DNA of 64,000 bases from Legionella parisiensis (lineage in GTDB: Bacteria > Pseudomonadota > Gammaproteobacteria > Legionellales > Legionellaceae). The position numbers were made by a program, and so were the translations under genes. How positions within the stretch are numbered: the stretch's first letter is position 1; each line of letters begins with the position of its first letter. Shown here piece after piece: positions 36,150 through 45,372 of the stretch. Under the pieces are notes generated by a model. That model was not told the DNA's origin and did no database searches. It saw only the letters and a list, made by a program, of their open reading frames with translations. The stretch is from NCBI RefSeq assembly GCF_001467945.1, contig NZ_LNYQ01000013.1, positions 324,184 to 388,183 on the forward strand, given 5' to 3'.

Positions 36150-37172
36150 TTAAAAAGCCAGCTTAAAGTGCTCCCAGTATTGGTTATAGAGCATGAGTGT
36201 TTCTTCTCCTACATCATGCTGGAATTGACCTTTTTCCATAATTGTTCTGGGTGGATAAATCATGGAATTGTCTTTAATAGTGGTAGGCAGTAAAGCTCTT
36301 CCTTTTGCATTAGTAATTCCATGTCCTTCTTTTAAAGCGATTTGTGCACTGGATTCTGCTTTAAGGATAAAATTAATAAATTGCAGGGCCTCTTTCAGAT
36401 GAGGTGGATTTTTAGGAACAGCCAAACAGTCAACCCAGATAATAAAACCATCTTCAGGATAGACAAACCCAATTGCTTTATTCTCTTCATGTGCCTTGAA
36501 TGCATCGCCATTCCATGCAGAACCAATCGTTGCATCTTCATCGATCATAATGGCCTGAATACTATCGCTCGCAAACAATTTAATATTGGGCACAAGTTGC
36601 AATAAATGTTCATAGGCTTTTTTAATATGCTCTGGATTTGTATCATTAGGATCAAAGCCAAGGCTCATTAGGGCAATTGCAAAAATTTCGCGGGAGTCAT
36701 CCAAAAGCATCAGCTGATTGTGCCATTTGGGGCTCCACAATTCCTTCCAGGTTTTAGGTCGCGTGGTTACTCTATCATGATTAAAAAAGATGCCGGTTGC
36801 GCCCCATATAATTGGCACACTGTAGCGGTTACCCGGATCATAATTATTGTTCACGAAGCGTTCATCAAGATTGCTCATATTGGGCAGTTGCTTGTGATCA
36901 AGCCGCTCTAACATCCCTTGGCGTTTCATGCGTTCAACAAAATAAGCAGAGGGAAGGATTACATCATATGCAGTGTGCTGACTTGCCTTTAGCTTGGCAT
37001 ACATGGTCTCATTACTGTCATAGGTAGAAAAATTAACTTTAATTCCAGAATCATGTTCAAACTGTTGAATCAACTTTTTGGGAATTTCTCCTCCCCATGC
37101 ATATACATTAACAATAGGGGCAGAAAATGATTTAAAAGCCAAAAAGACCAACACGAATAAAAAATAATTCAT
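36150..37172 (-). CDS. potD: Spermidine/putrescine-binding periplasmic protein PotD
   Basis: A 340-residue solute-binding protein. The signal peptide is MNYFLFVLVFLAFKSFS, and typical PotD text follows: NVYAWGGEIP, FEHDSGIKVNFSTYDSNETM, YDVILPSAYFVERM and YSVPIIWGATGIFFNHD. The ATG overlaps the potC stop (ATGA), so the four pot genes are translationally coupled. The longer frame to 37241 is an extension into potC and is not the start. It captures polyamine in the periplasm for the PotBC channel. Confidence 0.9.
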   Translation of the reverse strand: MNYFLFVLVFLAFKSFSAPIVNVYAWGGEIPKKLIQQFEHDSGIKVNFSTYDSNETMYAKLKASQHTAYDVILPSAYFVERMKRQGMLERLDHKQLPNMSNLDERFVNNNYDPGNRYSVPIIWGATGIFFNHDRVTTRPKTWKELWSPKWHNQLMLLDDSREIFAIALMSLGFDPNDTNPEHIKKAYEHLLQLVPNIKLFASDSIQAIMIDEDATIGSAWNGDAFKAHEENKAIGFVYPEDGFIIWVDCLAVPKNPPHLKEALQFINFILKAESSAQIALKEGHGITNAKGRALLPTTIKDNSMIYPPRTIMEKGQFQHDVGEETLMLYNQYWEHFKLAF

Positions 37173-37936
37173 ACTTGTTTCCCGGAGAGACGATGAGAAA
37201 TGATCACCAAAATCATGGATAAAACAAAGGTAATAGAACATAAAGCGTTAAGTTCTGGTGTAACTCCTGCACGTACCAATGAATAAATAGTCAAAGGCAG
37301 AATGGAAAAATCAGGTCCCGCTACAAAATAACTGATGATGACGTCATCAAAAGACAAAGTAAAACTTAAAAGAAAAACACTGAGTACTGCTGGCCATAGT
37401 AAAGGCAGTAAAATTCGTGTTAACGCAGTATAATGGCTCGCCCCCAGATCTAACGCGCCAAAATAAATAGTGGGATTTAAAGTATTGATCCGCACATTAA
37501 TCGTGACAATGACAAAAGGAATACAAAAAGTAACATGAGCAATTAATAAGCTTAAAAATCCCATGGGTACTTTGGTGATATTAAAGAAAATTAATAAGCC
37601 AACACCAAGAACCAAATCAGGAATAATAATCAGTGATAGTAAGACGGCATATAAAATCTGGCGATGTTTCGAGCGAAATAAAAATAAATGGATGGATGCC
37701 AACAAACCTATAATGGTTGCAATCAATGCAGAGGCAAGTCCCAACATGATGGAATTAAAAAAGGCAGTCCACAAGCCGCGGTCATGGAATAATTCATCAT
37801 ACCACTTTAAAGAAAAGCCATGCCATTGAAGGGAAAATTTTGCATCGTTAAATGAATATAAAACCAATACTGCGATTGGAACATAAAGTGAGGCATAAAC
37901 AAAAAAAAGAAAAAGACGTTTCACTAAGGAGTTCAT
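37169..37936 (-). CDS. potC: Polyamine ABC transporter permease PotC
   Basis: A 255-residue permease with six membrane helices and the coupling motif GALDLGASHYTALTRILLPLL (EAA-type loop) near residue 180. The start MNSLVKRLFLF overlaps the potB stop by ATGA, with GAGGGGGGG upstream. It forms the inner-membrane channel with PotB, energised by PotA. Confidence 0.9.
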   Translation of the reverse strand: MNSLVKRLFLFFVYASLYVPIAVLVLYSFNDAKFSLQWHGFSLKWYDELFHDRGLWTAFFNSIMLGLASALIATIIGLLASIHLFLFRSKHRQILYAVLLSLIIIPDLVLGVGLLIFFNITKVPMGFLSLLIAHVTFCIPFVIVTINVRINTLNPTIYFGALDLGASHYTALTRILLPLLWPAVLSVFLLSFTLSFDDVIISYFVAGPDFSILPLTIYSLVRAGVTPELNALCSITFVLSMILVIISHRLSGKQV

Positions 37937-38757
37937 TGCCCCCCCCTCTTCTTCTGACCTCGAAAAATAAGAAACAATAAGAGCAGCAGTATGGTGAGCA
38001 AGACGCTGGTGGCAGAGCCTTGAGGCCAATCACTTAAGACGAGAAACTGATTTTGAATTAAATTGCCCACTAAAATGGAACGTGCCCCTCCCAAAACATT
38101 AGGAATGTAAAATAAAGTCATTGCAGGCAATAGAACTAACAAACAGCCTGATAAAATACCTGGGGCTGTATTAGGCAAGAAGACTCGAGTAAAGATAGAC
38201 CACCTGTTTGCCCCTAAATCTTTCGCTGCTTCGAATAAGCGGAAATCAAAGCGCTCCATATTCGTGAAAATAGGCAGCACCATAAAAGGAAACAGATTGT
38301 AAACCAAGCCAATAATCACGGCAAAATTGGTATAAAGTAACGAGAGGGGCTCATTAATTAAATGTAATTTGAGTAAGAGGGTGTTTAAAAGGCCTTTATA
38401 CTTCAAGATGGCAATTAAAGAGTAAGTTCTTATTAAGGAACTTGTCCAAAAGGGAATGATAATCAATAACAAAAAGATGGATTGATGTTTTGATTTAATC
38501 ATTAAATAGCTAAATGGATAGGCAATGAACAAACATAACAGTGTTGCAATCGATGCAATAAGTAAAGAGCGGAAGTAAATTTTTGCAAAGACAGGAGTAA
38601 ATAAAGTTGCATAATTTTCCACGGTAAAAGGTAACGCAACAAGATGCATACTGTCTTTAGAAAGAAAGCTGGCGACAAGCATCATGCATAGAGGAATAAG
38701 GCCAAAAACAATTAACCAAAAATACAGTAGGTACAGTGGAAAAGATCTAGCCTTCAT
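37933..38757 (-). CDS. potB: Polyamine ABC transporter permease PotB
   Basis: A 274-residue permease with six helices and the EAA-type loop FEAAKDLGANRWSIFTRVFL. The start MKARSFPLYLL overlaps the potA 3' end by 11 bases. It is the partner of PotC. Confidence 0.9.
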   Translation of the reverse strand: MKARSFPLYLLYFWLIVFGLIPLCMMLVASFLSKDSMHLVALPFTVENYATLFTPVFAKIYFRSLLIASIATLLCLFIAYPFSYLMIKSKHQSIFLLLIIIPFWTSSLIRTYSLIAILKYKGLLNTLLLKLHLINEPLSLLYTNFAVIIGLVYNLFPFMVLPIFTNMERFDFRLFEAAKDLGANRWSIFTRVFLPNTAPGILSGCLLVLLPAMTLFYIPNVLGGARSILVGNLIQNQFLVLSDWPQGSATSVLLTILLLLLFLIFRGQKKRGGQ

Positions 38758-39841
38758 AAGGTAATAAAACCTCCCAGCCTGGTAACCATTGCACCCACAC
38801 TTCTTCTGAAAGTGTGTATTCCAATTTATCATCGTCCTCATCAAAAAATTCTGAGGCGTTAATTATTTTTCCTGATGAAAGAGCAACTTTGAGATCAACG
38901 GTGGAGCCTTTATAAATAATATCTACAATTCGACCAGGAAGCATTCCTTCAGGGCTCTCAACTTCAGATAAACTCCAGACCCTGATATCTTCTGGGCGTA
39001 CTATCAAATGCAGCTTATCGCCGATGTCATAATTGCCGCTATTCTTACAAAGTAGAGGGATATTTTCGATAAATGTGGTCAGATTATGATCGTGCAACGA
39101 ATGCACGTGTACATCAAATATATTGGCCTCACCAATAAACATTGCAACGTAGCGATTTGCAGGCGTTTCATAAACACATTTAGGCGTTCCTATCTGTTCA
39201 ATGTGCCCGTGATTGAAGACTACAATACGGTCCGACATCGATAATGCTTCTTCTTGATCATGGGTAACAAAGATAAAAGTCATATTCAGTGCTTTCTGCA
39301 ATTGTTTTAATTCGGATTGCATGGCTTTTCTTAGTCTGTAGTCGAGAGAACTTAATGGTTCATCCAATAATAGTACTTGCGGTCTGTTGATAATTGCTCG
39401 TGCAATAGCTACTCGTTGTTGTTGTCCTCCACTTAATTGCTTTACATTTCGCTCTGAAAAACCTTCAAGTTGTACCAGTTTTAATGCATCAATAACACGC
39501 TCTTGAATTTCCTGATCAGGAACTTTCTTACACCGTAAAGCAAAAGCCACGTTCTCATAAACGGATAAATGAGGGAAAAGAGCATAACTTTGAAATACCG
39601 TATGGACGTCTCTTTTTTGTGGAGGTAATCGGCTAACACATTGTTCATTGATATAGATTTCACCTTGTGTGGGGTATTCAAAACCAGAAATAAGACGTAG
39701 CAATGTGGTTTTCCCGCAACCGGAAGGACCAAGCAACGTTAAAAATTCACCATGATGAACGCTTAAGGATACATCATTCAAAATGGGAGTATTGCCATAT
39801 GCTTTGTAAACATTTCTAATTTCAATGAGTGGTGTTGTCAT
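38747..39841 (-). CDS. potA: Polyamine ABC transporter ATPase PotA
   Basis: A 364-residue ATPase with Walker A GPSGCGKT (38-45), signature LSGGQQQR, Walker B VLLLDEP and the H-loop FVTHDQEE. A C-terminal TOBE-type domain (LIVRPEDIRVW) completes it. It is the first gene of potABCD and powers polyamine import. The ATG at 39841 gives MTTPLIEIRNVYKAYG; the longer frame adds an unlikely 11-residue leader. Confidence 0.92.
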   Translation of the reverse strand: MTTPLIEIRNVYKAYGNTPILNDVSLSVHHGEFLTLLGPSGCGKTTLLRLISGFEYPTQGEIYINEQCVSRLPPQKRDVHTVFQSYALFPHLSVYENVAFALRCKKVPDQEIQERVIDALKLVQLEGFSERNVKQLSGGQQQRVAIARAIINRPQVLLLDEPLSSLDYRLRKAMQSELKQLQKALNMTFIFVTHDQEEALSMSDRIVVFNHGHIEQIGTPKCVYETPANRYVAMFIGEANIFDVHVHSLHDHNLTTFIENIPLLCKNSGNYDIGDKLHLIVRPEDIRVWSLSEVESPEGMLPGRIVDIIYKGSTVDLKVALSSGKIINASEFFDEDDDKLEYTLSEEVWVQWLPGWEVLLPYEG

Positions 39842-40113
39842 GTGCAATGTATGAAAAAGTATAATTATCATCACTGTCGGAGGTCTTGTCCAGCACGTTT
39901 CTCTTTAAGAGGGTATATACTCCTGGTCATTGTGTGCTTTTATTAGTCAAAGAGTAATGTTTTTTTATCTGTTCAAATGGTTTTTTTCTTAGGATAATGG
40001 AACCGCAATGTGAGTTTGGTAAAAAATTTTCTCTCCAAATTGACGTTAGAGTAGGTTTATTAATCCTTAAAGACACGTTCCTTGAGGATGTTTTTTCAGA
40101 TAAGGAATAAAAA

Positions 40114-40614
40114 ATGAGAAAAATTACTTTGTTAATCATGGGATTGGCACTAACTGGTTTGGCAATAGCGGAAAGTGCCCCCAAAGAAGAGGTGCGTCAT
40201 ATTGTGACGCTCAATGGCCTAACTCAAGGCGATGGACGATATATCCGCACCGATGTTGTTGAAAACGGTCAATATAAATTTGGATATTATTTTTGTGGAA
40301 CTCGCCATAGCGTAGTATATGGTGATATCGTTTTCGCTGATGAAGTGGGTGATTCATATCATGTGGAACGAACTATTAAATTTTCGATTTGCCAGAATGA
40401 AACTTTAACTGAATGCCAGGAATTTGCCTCTGATCATTTTACTATTTTTAAGAATAAAGAGGGTTATTTAGAAACCGACAGCCGTCCTGTTTTACCTATT
40501 AGTGTTGCAACAGAAAAAGATACCTTTAAAGCATGTCAGCCTAATCCAGATGAGGATAATCGGATGAAGAAAGTAATACATGCGGGAAGTAATTATCTGA
40601 TTCGCAAAGGTTAA
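40114..40614 (+). CDS. Small secreted protein of unknown function
   Basis: A 166-residue protein with a signal peptide (LLIMGLALTGLAIA). The mature part is beta-rich with four cysteines (YYFCGTRH, FSICQNE, LTECQEF, FKACQPN) likely to form two disulfides in the periplasm. AAGGA precedes the ATG. The family is not recognised. Confidence 0.7.
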   Translation: MRKITLLIMGLALTGLAIAESAPKEEVRHIVTLNGLTQGDGRYIRTDVVENGQYKFGYYFCGTRHSVVYGDIVFADEVGDSYHVERTIKFSICQNETLTECQEFASDHFTIFKNKEGYLETDSRPVLPISVATEKDTFKACQPNPDEDNRMKKVIHAGSNYLIRKG

Positions 40615-40620
40615 TTGGAG

Positions 40621-40697
40621 TAGCCTGGGTGCAGCGCAGCGTAATCCGGTATGTGGGGTGAGTTTTTTAATCTCGGATTACCCTGCGCTCAGGTTAT
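40621..40697. repeat. Dispersed inverted repeat (GTAGCCTGGGTGCAGCGCAG type)
   Basis: TAGCCTGGGTGCAGCGCAG plus CGTAATCCGG at the left faces CGGATTACCCTGCGCTCAGG at the right, giving a long imperfect hairpin. The same left arm heads the hairpins at 11879 and 27028. It lies between two plus-strand genes. Confidence 0.6.
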
Positions 40698-40798
40698 CTC
40701 AATCCTTTAGCCCATCATCGCAATTTTTTTTGGGGATCTAGAGCAAAAGCGAAGAGATTTTACTATAATGCTCCGCTACTTTTTATAAAACGAATATT

Positions 40799-42016
40799 AT
40801 GTCTCAATCTAGAACCTCTATTTTACTTATTGGATTATTGTCAGCTTTTTCGTTACTTACCTTTGATCTTTATCAACCCTCGCTGCCTTATATCACTAAA
40901 TTTTTTGCTACAACACATAGCCTAAGCCAATTAACCTTAAGTATTTATTTGGTTATATTTGGCGTCACTCAATTACTTTGGGGGCCGTTAATCGATCATT
41001 TTGGCCGACGTCGCTTATTGCCGGGTAGTTTAGTGATTGCTGTGCTTGCCAGTATCATATGTGCTCTTGCACCCAATATTTGGGTGCTTATTCTAGGTAG
41101 GTCTTTACAGGGATTTGCATTGTGCTGCGCTAACTTAGTTGCTTTTTCAATTTCGCGAGATTTTGAAGATACTGCGGAACGAGCCAAGGTCTTATCCTAT
41201 GTTTCTATGATTGTTTCAATATCTCCGATCCTTGCTCCTGTGCTTGGTTCTCTTATCTTTACCTATTATGGCTGGCAAGCTAACTTTATGTTAATGGCTC
41301 TGATCGGAATCGTACTCTTGCTTCAGTCGCGCAAAGGATTATTTGAATCGCCATTTTGGAGTCAACCCAAAGAACCTTTTCTCGTAAAAAAAATAATCAA
41401 AGCATATCAAGAGATCATTCCATCCCCTTCTTTATGGAGTGGTTCGTTTATTATGATGTTTAGTTTTGCGGCAGTAATGCTTTCGGTGATTAATTCATCC
41501 TATATCATAATTGATCAATTTGGTTTTTCGCCCTTAGTGTATGGTATTATTTTTATTATCAATGGCTTAAATATTATCGTTGGAAATTATTTAGGCATTT
41601 GGCTTCGTAAATATTTCAGCATGGCTGCAACCATTTATCTTGGTAGTTGGTTCATTATTACCGGTGGTTTTGCGATGTTATTATGCGCAACCCTTTATGA
41701 ATTCAATTTGTATTCTCTATCTTTTGCATTAATTTGCAATTTAGGGATTAGTTTAACTGCACCTGCTACTATGTCGATTATGCTTGCCGATTATAAGGAA
41801 AACACCGGCCTTGCACTCGCCATAATTCATACTGTACGCATGTTTGGTTCATCTGTACTAACCATCTTAAGTGCCTATCTGCTCATGCAAACACTCAATG
41901 CTTTGCCTTTGGGGTTAATTGCTTGTGGGCTTGGAGCACTTTATAGTTCCTGGCATTTTAATCGTTTAACAGCCGAATCTGATGACTCAGAACTGGATGG
42001 GGCGGAAGCAGCTTAG
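40799..42016 (+). CDS. MFS drug/proton antiporter, Bcr/CflA family
   Basis: A 405-residue transporter with 12 helices. TFDLYQPSLPYI in helix 1, GVTQLLWGPLIDHFGRRRLL between helices 2 and 3, and GRSLQGFALCCANLVAFSISRD are characteristic of the Bcr/CflA group, which exports antibiotics and other compounds. It probably acts in the inner membrane using the proton gradient. The substrate is not predictable. Confidence 0.88.
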   Translation: MSQSRTSILLIGLLSAFSLLTFDLYQPSLPYITKFFATTHSLSQLTLSIYLVIFGVTQLLWGPLIDHFGRRRLLPGSLVIAVLASIICALAPNIWVLILGRSLQGFALCCANLVAFSISRDFEDTAERAKVLSYVSMIVSISPILAPVLGSLIFTYYGWQANFMLMALIGIVLLLQSRKGLFESPFWSQPKEPFLVKKIIKAYQEIIPSPSLWSGSFIMMFSFAAVMLSVINSSYIIIDQFGFSPLVYGIIFIINGLNIIVGNYLGIWLRKYFSMAATIYLGSWFIITGGFAMLLCATLYEFNLYSLSFALICNLGISLTAPATMSIMLADYKENTGLALAIIHTVRMFGSSVLTILSAYLLMQTLNALPLGLIACGLGALYSSWHFNRLTAESDDSELDGAEAA

Positions 42017-42163
42017 CTCTGTTTCTAGTTCTACTATCTTGAACAACTGTCCCTGATTTTCTGCGTGTTGCTAAACTTAACGATGGTGTTCTAGGTCCAT
42101 TTTAGAATTAAAGGCTGGGTATATGGTATTATTCAGCTTTTACCACATAATGATTGGGATACC

Positions 42164-43228
42164 ATGAAAGTAAAAAGATTTTTTTATGGCTTGTTAGTGA
42201 CTATGCAGGCCTTTGCTGCCCCTCATTTTGAACCTGCAGAGCCTTCCTCTGCTGCCCAGTACGAAATCAATGGACCTGCATTATGTACAACAGCCACAGA
42301 AACTTTGGCTTATTTAAATAAAGGCAATCAATATGATCCTCGTGTCATTCACGAAGGTAAAGTTTTTGCTATACCTCTTTCACGAATCAAAGAAACGTTA
42401 ATCTTTATTTGCCGCCACCAAAATGAATTGAACAATCCCGCTTTTATTAAAAAGCATTTTGATTTTGTTCGCTGGTATCCCGACCTGGAGCAAGCCAAGT
42501 CCCTAAGCGGGAAGAAATCACTCGTTGCTCGTTTGCCTGCGGATAAAATTTTAATGACTAAGTATTATGTGCATCGTGCTAAAGCATCAACGAAACGCAG
42601 TGTTGCTTATCCTTTTGCTCTTTATGGGCTTCCTAGAGATGAAGAGCAACTGACACTTGAAGAAGCAGATGCAAAACCTGAACTGACACGTTTCCAATAT
42701 GGGAAACAAGCCATATTAAAAGGTGCATTAGCAGATAAAAATGTTCCTCCGCTCGCCTATTTTAATCGAGATGACTTGGAGGCAGCCTTAATGCAAGGAA
42801 CCATTATTGCAGATTACCCAGGTCATCAAACGAAAATCTTTAATGTTCATCGATGCAACAATATTGCATATGACAAAGCCCAAAATCCCTATAAACAAGA
42901 GCGATATTGGTATTTTAAACCAGTAACGGGTATCAAAGGTTATGGAAAAGATGCAGATCATAAAATTACAGTAAATACTGAAGTCACTTTTGCCGCCGAT
43001 CTCGAACAGTTTGGTTTAGGAAAACTTTTGATGGTACAGTATCCAAATCAGAAGGGAAAAACGGTGACACGCATGGGTATTTTTGCTGACACGGGTGGTG
43101 CATTCCAGAGTAATTTGTATCAAGTTGATTTTCTAGCGGGTAGTTATGCAGGGAGCAAAGCCTTCTCGCAAGCAACTCGCCATTTACCCGATTATGTGGC
43201 TGCTTATTTTATGGTACTAAAAAAATAA
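42164..43228 (+). CDS. MltA-like lytic transglycosylase with 3D domain
   Basis: A 354-residue exported protein (signal ending MQAFAAPH). The C-terminal part has the 3D (three-Asp) signature of MltA: RMGIFADTGGAFQSNLYQVD followed by FLAGSY, with both catalytic-region Asp present. The middle contains AYFNRDDLEAALMQGTII, similar to the MltA barrel. MltA cuts the glycan chain of peptidoglycan. The gene is followed one base later by an amidase gene, making a peptidoglycan-cleaving pair. Confidence 0.7.
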   Translation: MKVKRFFYGLLVTMQAFAAPHFEPAEPSSAAQYEINGPALCTTATETLAYLNKGNQYDPRVIHEGKVFAIPLSRIKETLIFICRHQNELNNPAFIKKHFDFVRWYPDLEQAKSLSGKKSLVARLPADKILMTKYYVHRAKASTKRSVAYPFALYGLPRDEEQLTLEEADAKPELTRFQYGKQAILKGALADKNVPPLAYFNRDDLEAALMQGTIIADYPGHQTKIFNVHRCNNIAYDKAQNPYKQERYWYFKPVTGIKGYGKDADHKITVNTEVTFAADLEQFGLGKLLMVQYPNQKGKTVTRMGIFADTGGAFQSNLYQVDFLAGSYAGSKAFSQATRHLPDYVAAYFMVLKK

Positions 43229-43229
43229 T

Positions 43230-43910
43230 ATGAAAATTCTACTGTATTGCTTCTTTTTTATAAGCTCTCTCGTGCATGCATTTTCTTGCTATGATGGGCA
43301 AAAAATTCATAAGGCACCGATTCAATTTGATGAAAAACGCATTGCTTTAACACGACAGTATCAATTAACTCATTATGGAATTGATTCCAAGTCAATTGAA
43401 ATTGAACCGAAAATGATCGTATTGCATTGGACATGTATTTCTACTCTTAAGGCAACCTTTCGCGTTTTTAATCCGCCTACATTCCCGCAAAATTCACCAC
43501 GTATTAAAGAATTGCCTGGTAACTTGAATGTATCAAGTCATTTTTTAGTGGATCGTGACGGAACGATTTATCAACTCATGCCTGAAAACTGGATGGCAAG
43601 ACATGTCATAGGATTGAATCATTATGCGATTGGTATTGAAAATATAGGTGGAGTAGACGGCAAGGATGATTTAACAGTAGCACAAACAAAGGCAAATGCA
43701 TTTTTAGTGTGTTATCTTAAAAAGAAATATCCGGCAATAAAATATGTTATTGGCCATAATGAGTATTTAAATTTTAAAAATACGCCCCTTTGGCTCGAAC
43801 GGGATCCGAATTATCAAACGGATAAAGACGATCCAGGGCCTGATTTTCTTAAGCGGGTCATGAAATTAGTGCGGGGGAGTAAAAATATTCCACGCAAGCA
43901 GCCTTCTTGA
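43230..43910 (+). CDS. Zinc N-acetylmuramoyl-L-alanine amidase (Amidase_2 type)
   Basis: A 226-residue exported enzyme (signal YCFFFISSLVHAFS). The zinc ligands are likely His66 in MIVLHWT, His176 in YVIGHNEYL and Asp201 in KDDPGPDF; YAIGIENIG is also typical. It cuts the bond between muramic acid and L-Ala. Only one base separates it from the MltA-like gene, so the two are co-transcribed and together strip peptidoglycan. Confidence 0.85.
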   Translation: MKILLYCFFFISSLVHAFSCYDGQKIHKAPIQFDEKRIALTRQYQLTHYGIDSKSIEIEPKMIVLHWTCISTLKATFRVFNPPTFPQNSPRIKELPGNLNVSSHFLVDRDGTIYQLMPENWMARHVIGLNHYAIGIENIGGVDGKDDLTVAQTKANAFLVCYLKKKYPAIKYVIGHNEYLNFKNTPLWLERDPNYQTDKDDPGPDFLKRVMKLVRGSKNIPRKQPS

Positions 43911-44136
43911 CTTATTAAGCAAATTAAAATGTAGCGCTGCACGTGTATCTTGATCGCATTCCTGCCTATGCCCCGCGGGGTCTAGTGTTTTGGGCAGATC
44001 TTCTGGATCCTGCGGAAAAGCCGTGGGACGTGGGAAAAAGACTGGATTGATTTTTCAGCGATGTATAGAAGATTCAGGTGCTGCAGCCAGGTAGGCGAGA
44101 CTCTTATTTTCAGAAAAATGTATAGGTTTTTTTACT

Positions 44137-45030
44137 ATGGGAAATCATACTTCACCCCCTTGTTTTTTTATCTTTGGTTTCGGTTATACCGCCGAATTTT
44201 TAGCCAGCGAATTGCATAAATTAAATTTCAAGGTGATTGGTACAACTCGCGATAAGAATAAGATTCTAAATTGTGATCAAAAAAATTACAAACTTATTGA
44301 TTACTGCGCGAATGAAATAGAACCTTATTTAAGCGAAGCAACCCATATTTTAGTATGTATTCCACCTGCAGAAAAAATAGGAGATCCTGTACTTTCGTGT
44401 TTTAGTGATTTAATCAGCCAAAACAGATCGCATATCCGATGGTTGGGTTATCTGTCTTCTACCAGTGTTTATGGGGATCATCAAGGTGCTTGGGTAAGTG
44501 AAGAATCCAATTCTATAGCCACGGGAATACAGGGTAAATTAAGGTTAATAGCCGAAAATGAATGGATGTCTTTTGCCAGACAATACGTGATTCCGCTTCA
44601 TATTTTCCGATTGGCAGGAATTTATGGTCCGCATAGAAATGCAATCGAACGTATTATTGCTGGAAAAAAAGCTAGTATTTATAAGGAAGGGCAGTATTTT
44701 TCCAGAATTCATGTTGCGGATATTGCCTCAGTTATTATCGCATCGCTAAAAAATCCTCAGCCCTATTCTGTTTATAATGTTGCTGATGATGAACCCTCAT
44801 CATCCCATATTGTTGATGCGTACGCTGCATCATTACTCGGACGTCCTCCCTTGCCACTTATATCCTTCGAAACAGCAACTATGTCCTCAATGGAAAAGCA
44901 GTTTTATACAAGTAATCGCCGGGTATCTAATGCGAAAATTAAAGAAGACCTCAAAGTTAATCTGGACTATCCTTCTTACCGTGAGGGATTGAACCAGCTT
45001 TTTAAAGACGCCTACAGAAAAAAAGACTAA
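44137..45030 (+). CDS. NAD(P)-binding epimerase-like protein (atypical SDR, YeeZ-like)
   Basis: A 297-residue extended/atypical SDR. The N-terminal dinucleotide motif is FGFGYTAEFLASEL, followed by LGYLSSTSVYG and IFRLAGIYGPHR near the active site. This is the layout of YeeZ and sugar-nucleotide epimerase-like proteins. The usual YxxxK is not obvious. The substrate is unknown. It lies downstream of the amidase but 226 bp away, so it is a separate unit. Confidence 0.78.
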   Translation: MGNHTSPPCFFIFGFGYTAEFLASELHKLNFKVIGTTRDKNKILNCDQKNYKLIDYCANEIEPYLSEATHILVCIPPAEKIGDPVLSCFSDLISQNRSHIRWLGYLSSTSVYGDHQGAWVSEESNSIATGIQGKLRLIAENEWMSFARQYVIPLHIFRLAGIYGPHRNAIERIIAGKKASIYKEGQYFSRIHVADIASVIIASLKNPQPYSVYNVADDEPSSSHIVDAYAASLLGRPPLPLISFETATMSSMEKQFYTSNRRVSNAKIKEDLKVNLDYPSYREGLNQLFKDAYRKKD

Positions 45031-45085
45031 AACAAGCGACTCATCGCTTAGATATATTAGATTTGTTCTGGAGTCACTAGTAAAT

Positions 45086-45340
45086 TCAAGCCCATAGGCC
45101 AATTCGTAGCAGCCCGTAAATTTGCGGAAACAAGGCTTCTACATCTGAAATAATCCCCCTTATCGAAGAAATTTTAGTATTCATTTGATGGAACTCACTT
45201 GCCCGTGAATAAGAGGCAACTACTGGCTCATACGGAAAACTCTTATTCTTAATGCGAATTCTGAAGCGTTGTTCAGGTCTTTCAAAACAAGTATAAAGTT
45301 TAAACCAAATAATTCTTGATGACTTTTTGCTTTTATGCAT
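45086..45340 (-). CDS. Possible small DUF1508/YegP-like protein
   Basis: An 84-residue frame beginning MHKSKKSSRIIWFKLY. The segment RFRIRIKNKSFPYEPVVA and later TKISSIRGII resemble one YegP (DUF1508) repeat, a beta-beta-alpha unit normally written as FR-x-N-...-S-x-Y-...-I-x-S-V. There is no clear ribosome site. The gap it fills is otherwise empty. The call is tentative. Confidence 0.35.
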   Translation of the reverse strand: MHKSKKSSRIIWFKLYTCFERPEQRFRIRIKNKSFPYEPVVASYSRASEFHQMNTKISSIRGIISDVEALFPQIYGLLRIGLWA

Positions 45341-45372
45341 AATTTGCGAGTTTGTTATTTTTAGGATCATTA

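Noticed and set aside
38747..39874. Extended starts for potA, potB, potC and potD
   Set aside because: The longer frames run into the neighbouring gene or add leaders without ribosome sites; the inner ATGs give standard Pot N termini and ATGA or short overlaps.
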